From Olavius algarvensis associated proteobacterium Delta 3 (GTDB lineage: Bacteria; Desulfobacterota; Desulfobacteria; Desulfobacterales; CAFBRK01): a stretch of 64,000 bases of DNA. The stretch spans positions 1 through 64,000 of the forward strand of contig CAFBRK010000279.1 in the NCBI GenBank assembly GCA_903231505.1, in the 5' to 3' direction. This document shows positions 36,201 to 48,200 of this stretch, piece after piece (within the stretch, counting starts at the first letter, position 1; the number at the start of each line of letters is the position of its first letter). Both the position numbers and the translations under genes were made by a program. A model generated the notes under the pieces. It saw only the letters and a program-made list of their open reading frames with translations, had not been told where the DNA came from and made no database searches.

Positions 36201-39200
36201 GAGCGGCTCTGACTGGGTAAGGTCCACGAAGCTGGTCAAATCCAGCCCCAGGTCCTTCAGGAAATCCAGGCTCAACTGAAAATCCGTGCTGGTACTGGTC
36301 AGCTCCAGGTTGGCCTCGAATTCGGTCAGCCGGTTGGACGGTGACGGATCGATGACATCGATGGCGAGCAGATCAGCGCTGCTGACCCCGTCGGTGTCGT
36401 TGTCAAATACGTCGATGATCTTCGAGCGGATCTGGGCGCCGATCTGGTTGGTGATCTTTCCGGCAGTGGCATCCCAGAATTTGCTGATTGGGGCCTCCAA
36501 GAACGGCAACTTGGTTATGTCGGCAATTTGCGTGCCAAGCTCGGCGCCAAGCTTTTCTGCCCATGTTGCGAAATCGTTCAAGCCGGTGAGGATTTTAGTC
36601 TCATCGGAAACAGGCGCGGAACTGGATGATCCGTCAACGGAACTGTCAGGGGCAATCAGTTCTGCATCGGTGGGGGATATAAACGCCCGAGTACTAACGG
36701 CCAATTGCGAGTTCATCAACTGACCGGGAGCACTATCGTCTGCCAGGCCCAAGGTGTGGCCGATTTCATGCATCAGCACGGTCAGCAGGTCGTAACGCCC
36801 GTATGCGCTGCTGTCAGGATCGGCGCGATAGGTGTTGCCGGTAGCTGTTAGCCCGAATTCCTCGTCCAGTGAGGGCGTCGGATCGAGGAACCATCCGTTG
36901 CCGGCGGCATTGATGTCGATGCGAATGGAGTTGCGGTAAGTGCTGGCGAGGGCACGATCATCGAGATCGGTAATGGTGAAAAAGAGGTTGTTCAAATACT
37001 CTGCCACTGAAGGATCATCCCCGCTGGCCTCCAACCAACGGGCCATTGCTTCTTGTCGCAAACTAGCCAGCGCCTCTTCAGTCAACGCGAAACTTGCCGA
37101 GACATTTCCCCCGGCCTGATCCGCCAACAAGAGAGTATCTCCAGTTAACTTCAGATCAGTCGGTATGATGTTCTCGTCATGACCGACCACCACCATGGTG
37201 AGCATCGGACCTGACGCAAGTTTTTTGACATCTCCCAGGCTCTTATCGAACGTTACTTTAAAACCGGCCCCCGGGTTGTCGGAGACCGTCACGTTGGTAC
37301 CCAGGACAGGATTATTCCCGGCGTCCTTCAACTCCCGCAATCTTTCCTGCACCGTAGTATAATTCGCATCGTAAGCAATGGGTGCAGTCGTATACGTATT
37401 GGTGCCATCGTCGTAGGTCAGGGTATAAGTTCCTCTCGTCACCCCGGCAGGTATGGCAAAGGTTTGGACTTCTGGTGTTTGGTTCATTACGCCCTGTGTG
37501 GTGGTTCCGTGCGCGATGGTAATTGGGCTGGTGAGGCTGTTGTTCGTCTTGTCTGTATCGCTCCGATAAATGTGCACGGTTTGGGTCTCTGTTACACTGT
37601 CATAGTTTCCAAGATCTGTATTGACGAATTCGATCCCCTTTAAAGGGATCCGATCCTTGGAGTCGATGTAAAAATAGTATGTTTCGACATCCATATTTTC
37701 AGGAAGAATTGAAAACGATGTGACGGTCAGCTTCGACGTGTCAGAGGTCAGTGGCTCAACATCTCCCAGGCTCTTGTCGAACTTGACTTTAAAACCACGC
37801 CCCGGACTGTCGTCGACCGTCACGTCGATACCCAGGGCGCTCAAGGCCTGCAGTTTTTCCTCCACCTTGTCAGCATCCGCATCGTAAGCAATAGGCGCAG
37901 TCGTATACGTATCGGTGCCGTCGTTGTAAGTCAGCGTATAGGTTCCACCCGTCACGGTCGGTGCGGTAAAAATTTGGATCTCATCTTCTGTGCCCACGCT
38001 GCCATCTTTAGCGGTTGCGTGTGCGATGGCAATTGGGCCGGTAAGATTTGACGAATCTGAAGCGAGTATTCCGACATCTCCCAGGCTCTCGTCAAACGTG
38101 ACAGTAAAACCGCCCTCCGGATTGTCGTCGACCTTCACGTTGGTACCCAGGACAGGGTTATTCCCGGCGTCCTTCAACTCCCGCAATTTTTGCTGCACCG
38201 TAGTATATTTCGCATCGTAAGCAATGGGGTTAGTCGTATACGTATTGGTGCCGTTGTCGTAGGTCAGAGCATAGAATCCGCCCGTCGCAGTCGGTAAGGA
38301 AAAGATTTGGACTTCATCCGTTACGTCCGTTACGCCCTGTGTGGTGGTTCCGTGCGCGATGGGGATGGGGCAAACCTTCTCAAAAATGAAAGCGGCGTAA
38401 TCAGGTAGGGGATTAACCTTTCGAAAGATTGGGCTGGTCAGATTTGACGTATCTGAAGCAAGTATTTCGACATTTCCCAGGCTCTTGTCGAACGTGACTT
38501 TAAAACCGCCCTCCGGATTGTCGGAGACCGTCACATTGGTACCCAGGACAGGGTTATTCCCGGCGTCCTTCAACTCCCGCAATTTTTGCTGCACCGTAGT
38601 ATAATTCGCATTGTAAGCAATGGGTGCAGTCGTATACGTATTGGTGCCGTCCTTGTAGGTCAGGGTATAGGTTCCGCCCGTCGCAGTCGGTAAGGAAAAG
38701 ATTTGGACTTCTTCTTTTTGGTTCGTTACGCCCTGTGTGGTGGTTCCGTGCGCAATGAAAGTAGCGTAATCTGATAGGGGATTAAATGAGGAGTTAATTT
38801 TAATCTCCTCGACGTTCGTAATGGCGTCGGTTTCAGCACCAGTAAAATTGCTATTCAGGTTTTTCAGGCTGTCGATTATGGTCGGTTTGTCTCCATCGGG
38901 CGTTTGAGATGACCTAACAAAGGCAATCAGGTTGGCGGTCGAAGTCGGCGTGTAAATATCCGAGCCATCACCACCGTCTATAGTGTCGTTTCCTGGTCCG
39001 CCATCCAGCGTATCATTGCCATCGCCTCCATCGATGATGTCGTTTCCTGGTCCGCCATCCAGCGTATCATCACCAACCCCACCATAGAGATCGTCGCCGT
39101 CAGCTCCGCCGGATATAGTGTCGTTCCCGGATTCGCCACGAATCTCATCTTTTCCTCCAAGGCCAATGAGTTCATTGTCAATGCTGTTTCCGTGCAAAAT

Positions 39201-42200
39201 ATCAACAAAGTTCGTCCCCGTGACATTTTGACCACCCGAAACGCCAAGAGCGCCGCCTTCAACAGCCTCAGCACTTCCGTACTGCCAAGTCCAAAAACTA
39301 TTTGGGATCAATTTGTCTATCGAGTCTGGAATCACATAGGAAAATCCCGGAATAAGTTCAAACAGGCTTCTGAGGGTAAAATCCCAATCCAAAAAGGTCT
39401 TATCAAGATCTGTTTTAACTCCATCTGTATCACTATTTAACCCTATATTATAACTCGTGTAGTCCAACTCGACACTTCCCCCGGGTCCAGGGGCGATGCG
39501 GCCATCGATTTCTCCGCCGCCGACAAAGGTAAATTTATTATTCCCCCGGGTACCTGTGATGTTTTCCACACCTACCGCAAACGCAATGTTTGGAAATAAA
39601 TTAAATAAATTCCGTGGGTAATCTATAATATTTTCCCAGATGTCATGCCCGGAGTTTGAAGGCCAAATAGTAAAAATATCCCAGAACTGCTTTTTTAGAG
39701 AATCCAATATAAACGTGAGCGGAACCGTTAGTGATGGATTATGCTTCCACGCGTCTTCAATCGCCTTTGTTAGGTCCCATGAGGTCACAATGACTAAGCT
39801 AACACTTCCCTCAATTGGAAAGTCGAATGGATCACCAAAGTCAGGGTTGTCATGTTTAAAAAAGTCATCTAACGCTTTAAACTGATCTGTCGAAAGTTGG
39901 AATACAGTATAGTAAAGATCCTGGTAAAGCTTTGAAAAATCCAGGGTATCCTGTGGAACAAAGGCATCCAAAATAGGATCCAGTATATAATCGCCAAGGT
40001 TTATTTCAGGCTTGTACAGATCATCGATAATGGCACTTAAGCCCCACCATTGGGAATTGAATTTGTATGTGTCCATGCCGGAGCCACCAAACAGCAGATG
40101 AAACCCCGGAGTAATAGACAGAGGATTGTATTGGTCACCGACATGTATCGTATCCGCTCCGCTAGTAACTAGCGCCGTCGGATTGCTTCCAAAATTTTCA
40201 ACGAAGTCATCCCCAAAGTCTTTAATTTTTTGTTTTAATGTCTTATCAGTTTGCATACCGAGAAAATCATTAATGATACTATAGTCAGTTCCTCGAACTC
40301 TGTTGTATCCAGTTCTGACGACGACATCGCCTAAGTTCGCATCCTTAAAATTCTCAGTGAGCCCTGATAATCCGGTTGTCTTCTCCGAAATAGCATCATA
40401 TATACTACCTGCCCAATCGCCCAAAATGAGATTTTGTGCCCAACTCTCGATTGTTTCAAGCACCCCTGTTTCCTTACCGAGCATCTCCAAGTTTACTTTA
40501 GGAGAAACAAAATGTGGGTAATTCAGTGTATTTTCGACCCCAAAAAACAGACTGTCCAGCACGTCTGGAAGCGTAACACCCAGCAGTTTGGTAGGAAAGG
40601 CTTCAAGAAAGCTTAAAACACCAAGAACAACATCCACAGGTGAACCTGCCATGTTGATAAGGAACCCGGCTCCTTCCCCCCCGATTAGATGTCCAGTGTA
40701 ATTTGCATTTTTCTCGAAGTTAAAGGTGTTTTTAAAACGCCCGCCGTAAAGTATTGTATTTTTGTCTACGTGAGTAAAGACAATCGTATTGGTCCGAAAG
40801 TCAGCCCCCAAATCGAAAAAGGGCAGATGCCAGTCTTGTACGGTACGAATAGTAAGTTTGACGGCTTCGGGATCTTTCTGTGTGGGGTTAGGACTGAAAC
40901 TAAAATAGAGCTCACGATTGACCGCCCTGAAGTCGATGACCAGAGGCGAATTTTCATCAATTAATTCTTCAGTGTCAATGGTGAGGTTTTCCTGTTCTAA
41001 ACCGATGAAGTCTCCGAGGTGGAAAAACTGTGCCCACCCCGCCGCTTTTTCAAGCTCGTTTTCCCTCCAGTAGTTGTTGCCGAATATAAATGTGTTCGCA
41101 CCATCGCTTGGTATTATTTTTTCAATGTGCTCGAAGTTGTCTGTTCCGCCTACCACGATGGTGTTGGGCGCAGCAACGGTAAATTCCATTTTCGCTGGGT
41201 TTATGTTTTTATCATTATCCAAGGTTCCTTTATGTTTTAGTATAATTTTGAGTTTCTCACTGTTCCAATCCACGGAGAGCCCGACGTCATTCTTCAGTGT
41301 TTCCCTCAATTGGTTTCTGGTAGCATCATAATTGGAGAGGTCGCGGGTAGGCCATACAGCTTTCATTAGGGCTTTTTCTAAATGTTTTTTTGCCTCTTCG
41401 ATCTTAGTGTATTCAACTGTTTCGCCAGGTAGCGTTATGTTATATAAATTCGCACCATCTCCGCGGTCAACCAAGATGTTGAAATGTAAAGCGTCGTACG
41501 TATTGCCCGTAGCATTTGACGGCTTCGAGGATAGTTTACTGAAAGCCGTTAACACCGCGTCTGCGTCGTTTGCATCCTGTCCATTTGGTTTTTTTCCTTC
41601 CTTTCCGACAGCAGTTTGGTGAAACCCAAACCCCCACTCCGTGACCACCTCGCCAGGGGATGGTTTATTCAACCCTTTCAAATTTTCTAATACGGTGCCG
41701 AGCCTGACATTTTGTCCACCATATAAATTAATTGCACTGTAGACCGGCTTATCGCCATCTTCATCTATGGCTTGATACTCTCCTGGAGCCGAGAAAAGAT
41801 TTCCATTGCTTAAAATATGGACATAATTCTGGCTGGATGTGGAAAGGTCAATGGTATCCTCCTCCCCACCCTTATCCTCTTCGGTTATGCTGGCAGCCCC
41901 CCACTCGCCGTTGAAAATATATTCGTCACTGTCTATGCCCCCGATTAACCGATCATAATCAGTCGGACTGCCGCGTTCGATCACAGCAATCTTGTCTTTT
42001 CCTTTACCACCTTTGACCTTATCGCTGCCGGAACCACCCACCAGATAGTCTTTGCCGTCGTCACCGTTCAAATGATCCGGGCCATCATATCCGTATACCT
42101 TGTCATCACCCGTACCTCCTGTTACCGTATCTTTTCCATCAGGATTATTTCCAGTGTGGGAGCCATCCCCGTATAGGTTATCATTACCATTCCCGCCATC

Positions 42201-45200
42201 AATATAATCCGAGCCCTGGCTGCCGACTAGAACATCCTCTCCTTTGCCTCCCATTAATTCATTTGCCTTAACGTACTGATTACCAACAGAAGCGATCAGT
42301 TTATCTTGGTTTTCGCCTCCTATAGCTGTAAATACTTCGCGCAATTTGTGTTTGTCATCATCAGTGGTACCAGAAGACTCGTTAATTATTAAAGCCTTGA
42401 CTCCTATATCTTTCGGGGTTAGATAGAATTTGATTTTCGTGTCGTCGCCGGGTTCTACGCCGAGATAGTAGATCGTGCCAGATTTCAGGCCTGTAATCGA
42501 ACGTGACTTTGATTCATCGGTAGCGGGTGGCTCATATTCATAGAGAACGGCCTGGCCGGTCTCCAAATTAATTTTACCTTTTATCTTAAGGGTAAGGGCT
42601 TGATCTTGATTATCTTTCACCACTTCCATGCGATGATCTTGCTGGTCATCCCAGCTATTTTGATCGGCCCAGCGTAATGTTACAACTTCTCCCGATTCCT
42701 TACTAGCACCATAGATTTGATCTTTCTTTTTGGTTCCGATCACATTCGTTATATTTGTTACGATCTCAGCAATCCCGCTTGCCTTGTTTGCACCGAAACT
42801 ATCCTTGTCTTTTAAGAGATTGACTTGACCTTGAACCGACCTGACTTTTACGTTGCCCATATTGGCAAAAATGATCTTCCATGGGAAAGTCTTAGTTCCC
42901 ATGCCGCTGACAAGCACGTTGGGTTCCACCTCCGCTTTATAGTGACTATTTTCAAGTCCGTCTTTGACTGCCTTCTCAATTATGTCCTGAAGCTGATCAG
43001 GTGATGCGTCATATTTGATTTCTTCTGTAGTGATTTTATTAATCTTAATATTTTTGTTACTCCCGCTCATTACATTCAGTGTCTGAAAATCGATCTCCAG
43101 CTTAAACTTGCCGCCAGTGGCATTGGTGTATACATGGTACTCCTTGTCCACTGCTGAAACACCACGGGCCCCACTTATGGGGAGCGTGCTGCATTTAATT
43201 GGTGTGCCTCTGTCAGGCACGTATTTTATTTCTTCTACATTATTGACATTTTTAAACGTGACCGTCCACAAATGATGACCATTTTCTGACCTGGCTCCCA
43301 CGTTAACATTGTTGTTGCCTAACTTAGTTCTTATCACACCCTCAATATCATGTTTGAGGTCGTCTCTTTCCCGATTATTCACTTGGGCACCGCCACCAAC
43401 CAAAAGCGTGAACTTAAACGTATTGGCATCATTAATCTCAATAGTTGCTATTTCATCCGCTCCGTACTTCAGCTTGAACTTTCCGGCTATTGCATGTTCA
43501 GACAGTGCGATAACCTGCGTTTCTTTTGTATCCGAGATTGAAATACCTATCACGCCATGCGAGGAGGGTGGTTTAAATTTAAGGGGACTGATACTGTCAA
43601 TCTCGAATGTTATTTCCTCTGGATCGTTGATATTTACAAACGTGACCTCCCACAAATGCTGACCATTTTCCAGTTTGTGCTTCACATCATCAACATTTGT
43701 ATTGCCGGCCGCTTGTCTTAGCACATCCTTAATTTTGTCTTTGAGTTCGGGTCCAGTTATATTACCCTCTGTGTTGCCGCCACCAACTAAAGGCTTAAAG
43801 TTAAACTTATAGTTATCGTTAATCTTAATAGTTGCTATATCATCCGCCCCATACTTCAGATTGAACTTTCCTTCTATCGCGTGTTCAGACAGAGCGATTA
43901 CCTGCTTCTTTTTGTCCTTAGAAACTATAACATCTATAGCTCCTCGCGTGGAGGCTATTTCAAAAATAAGATCTTTAGATCGTATTTCTTTTGCGGCTTG
44001 GGTCCCAAGATTTTTAAATGTAACTACCCACGAATGCCACGAATGATCGCTCGGATCATCTGGGTAATCAACAGAATCAATTTTATCATCCCCCGCCTTT
44101 TCAGTTAGTTTGACTTGTATCTCATCAGCTAAATCGTCACCGTCTTTGAGGTCATCGTTAAACTTAAAGTTCTTATCACCTGCTACACTGAAGGTAATGA
44201 AATCCTGATTATCGTACGTCAGGGTGATTTTACCCCCAACCATTTTTTTCCTTAGCTTTATTGTTTGTTTACTATTATTATTGTTTGCGTAGTCGAATTT
44301 TACCGGATCCTCTTCATCTTTCAACGTTACCTCAGCCGGCTTTAATTTTGAAAACAGATCACCCTTATCAAGTTTTATTTGATCGGGCTCAGCAAAAGTC
44401 ACCTTCCATGTAGTCAAATTGAAAATACGATCTGTAATTTTATCAACAGAAAAGTCGCTTCGATCTAGTAGTTTTACAAGCTCTTTCTTAAAGAGTTGCT
44501 CGTATTTTTCTTTCGAGTCATCATCGCTGGAGAATTGTATTTCTTCAGATTCTTCGTTGCCGAATTTCAATCTAATGGAGCCATCAAGGCCAGGTAATCT
44601 GTAAATCCATTTCTCCTGTACCGGCAATACCCCGGTCTCAGGCCCGACCCTCTCGATACCATCGTCTACTGCAAAATTTGTATTAAAATTTATTGGTTGA
44701 TCTGTCAGATTAACATATACTTCGTTTTTAAAATCCGAATAATCGAGAACATTCTGTTTGCCGGCCGGTTGATCTCGCTCACTTTTGTCATTTACAGAAC
44801 CGCCAGTCAATTTTCCTAACAGTTTCCCATTCTCTTTGATCTTATAATAATTGTTGCCCTTTCCGCCGATAATGTCTCGGACCCTGTTGGCCTCAACTTT
44901 TGAGCCGTCATCTTTCTTGTTACCGATTTTATCCGGATCGGCTTCGTACACGGTGACCCTACCGTTCACACCTATTTCGAATAGCAAATCGTGGGTTACA
45001 TCAGAAAAATTGAGGTCGACTTTACCATTACCACCCTGCTCGACCACAATTTGAAAATCTTTCCCCCACTTGTTCTGGAAATTGAACTTGTTCTCTCCCT
45101 TGCCAACCAAGATCTTTTCCGTGTATTCTACTGGCTTTTTAAACAACTCGCCCTTGTCGGCACCACCAAAAAAAGGTTTACCTTTATTCCGTAATTGTTG

Positions 45201-48200
45201 CCTGCTTCTGCTATCTTATTGACATCAAAAGAAAGAAGAACGTTTTGGCCTTTATGTTTGGTGGGAAAAGAAGTGAAATCCAGAATATCTATTATTTCAT
45301 TTTCATTGATTTCAGTGACAGTATCTTTAAAGGCTATGTTGCTGTCATTATATAAAAAGTCTTCGAGTGCGAAGACGTAAGTATCAGCACCCCTGCCGCC
45401 TTCGAGGGTATCCTCTCCTTTGCCACCGTAGAAGACATCGTTACCATCTCCGCCTTTTAGCTCATCATCTCCTCCCAGGCCCCATAGTTTGTCATTCCCT
45501 TTAAGTCCTTCAAATATCTCTTTGCTATTATCCTTACCGATCAGGATGTCACCAGTTCTATTGTCGGTTCCTTTTATAGTTTGGAAGTTTGCTGCCTTGA
45601 CTGTAATGTCATCAACTGTAATGTCATTAGTATTAACATTACTACTCGTGATATCAGATATGTCTTGACCAGACAGGTTGATTACCTGTCGCCCTGGACT
45701 CTCTGAGAAAATTAACGTGTTCTCATTGTCATCTCCGTCACCCGGGCGACCGCCGTCAACCGTGACTTTCTTGAAATCAACTTGCCCCTCAATCGTAAAT
45801 TCATCTTTGCCATTTCCACCGTATAATTTAATCCAACCTTTGGTATCGTGTTCGACTTTAATTTCATCATCCTTGTTGCCACCTATTAGTCCCATTACAT
45901 TCTTAAAGGTTTTCTCTTCATTGCCTTTTTTTATCGTAACTTCGCTACGCTTTTTTAAGGTTATTGACAATTTTTCATCGATATTAGAAAGATCGACCTC
46001 TCCATTTTTATATAAATGTTTTACAGATAAGTTTTCATTTGGCTCTGATAAGTCTAGAGTTGGTGGCAACTCATTCCAATAAATAGTTTCAGGATCTAAT
46101 TCCGTTCCATCTTCTAATGATGAAAATTTAATCGCAGGGTCAATTAAGAGCCCACTATATTTTTTAAAAGTACCATCCTTCAGACATACTATTAATGGTG
46201 GCTCTCCCAAAAAAACTTCCAGATCCCAATCCCCACCCATTTCACTGTTTCCGGTGGCATCGTTAGATGCCGCCACGTCGGCGCCGCTCAGACTGTGGAG
46301 CAGTTCCACAAACTGCTCACCGGATTCACAGGCGGCTATATTGCAGCCGTAAAGTAGAATGTCGGCCCCGGGTTGCAGGAAGCTGCTCCAGGTTTTCAGA
46401 GTGGAGGCCTTTTCAGTCAGCGTCTCGCTGTCGACCAGGCTGTTGCCCAGGCGGATTGCGCCGCTTTGGCCGTGGCTGATGATGTGAATGGCTTCGATGT
46501 CGCGATGGGCGGAAAGGGAATCGGTGATCTGGTCGATCCCGTCCTTGTCGGAATCGATGATCAGGATTTTAATTGCTGATGAATCTTTGGAAAGGATGCT
46601 GTTGATGAGGGTTTTTTGATCCGGTACCCGCGAATCGATGAACACGATCTCGCGGATGTTTTCCCGGGTTGGCGGGCTCTCTTGGGAGAGAGCGGCGGGA
46701 ATCACTCCTGGAATCGTCGGCGGATCCAGGCCGTGGAACACACGCTCGGCCCTGGCATCGAAATCATCGCTGCCTTCGGGCAAACCGGGTGTCGATCCGG
46801 ATAACTCCCCGGTCGCTTCACCGGCGCCGTCGAGCTTTTCGTTCACCCGGACCAGGCACGAGGCGTTGTTGCCTGTCTTAGGACTATCCTTTCCGGTTCC
46901 GGACGTCCGCAGTTGGGCATCGTTCGATCCGGCAATCCGGATGTAGTCCACAAACCCCTGCAGGGCTGAACGTGAATCGAACCAGGACTTCAAGTCGGAG
47001 CGGATCTCATCCATTTTGGGGATGTAGGGCAACCCCAGTAGAAGCTGGAAAGTGGGAAGAAATTCGTTGATTTGAAAATCTTCCTCGAGCAGGGACCAGA
47101 TATCCGGCAGGAACAGGCCGATGTCCCAATCCGGTGAAAGGGAAACCTCGAATTTGCCTTCGATCAGGTTTTTGAGGCTGTCCTTGTGGGCGGGGTTATC
47201 GAGACTGAAATCAGCAATGCCGATTTCAGGCAGGGAACCAAGTTGGATAAGATTCAGCTCGTCGGTCAGATCGAAATCAAAGACCTCGATCAGGGTGAAA
47301 TATTCCAGGGTAAGTTTGTAAAAATTGTTCGTTCCGGAATCCGGATCGCCGGACAGAAGTTCATCGATGGACGGATCGAGAACCGGAAGCGGTGTGTCAA
47401 AATTGCCACTTTGCGCGATGGGTGTTCCCCGTATCATCGAAATCCGAGATTGTGTCCAGGATGGAATTTTTCAGGTCGCCGATGTCCGGGGTGAACTTCG
47501 GCAGGATGGCAGCAGACAAATCGGAATTGTTTTGATCCGGTTCGGAAGCTTTGGTTTTTTCCGGCGGATCGATTTCAGGGCCGGAGGCGGCAAACAGCAA
47601 TAAGAGCGCACCGGTCGTTTCGAGCTCGACAAACTCCTCTGCCGTCTCGTGATCGATGGCCTCCAGTTCATCCAGATCGATGCGGCCATCTTCGGTGATG
47701 GCGTCAGCGAATGTGACGCTGATCTTCACATCCGGCTCGATATTTTCGTCGGCTTTTCCTGCCGGCGCCCGAACCGGATTATGCGCCTCGCCGGCATCTT
47801 CTTCACCGGATTTGGTGGTCAGGGCAGTGTTGAATTTTCGAATGACAACGAAAAATGCGTCTGCTTTTTCAACATCCACGCCAAAGCAGCAGTCTATTTC
47901 CAGATCGGCGATAACACTCTGTTTTTGCTCGGAACTTTCATCATCGCTGCCGCCTTCCGGATCGCAGGCGCGAACCTCTCCCTTGCGGGTTGCATGGATT
48001 TCCAGATCGAACCGCAGCGCGCCGCCACACGGGGTCAGCCCGCCATCCAAGCAATCCACGGCGACTTCCAAGTCACTGTGATGTTTGGGGCTTTTCTTTA
48101 TGGCACGAATCAGGCCATCGGCATTGGGCGGGTCGAGGCCGTCGTTGAAGTGATCATACACCGGTTTGGCCAACCCGGTATGCAATATCTCGGCGAATCC

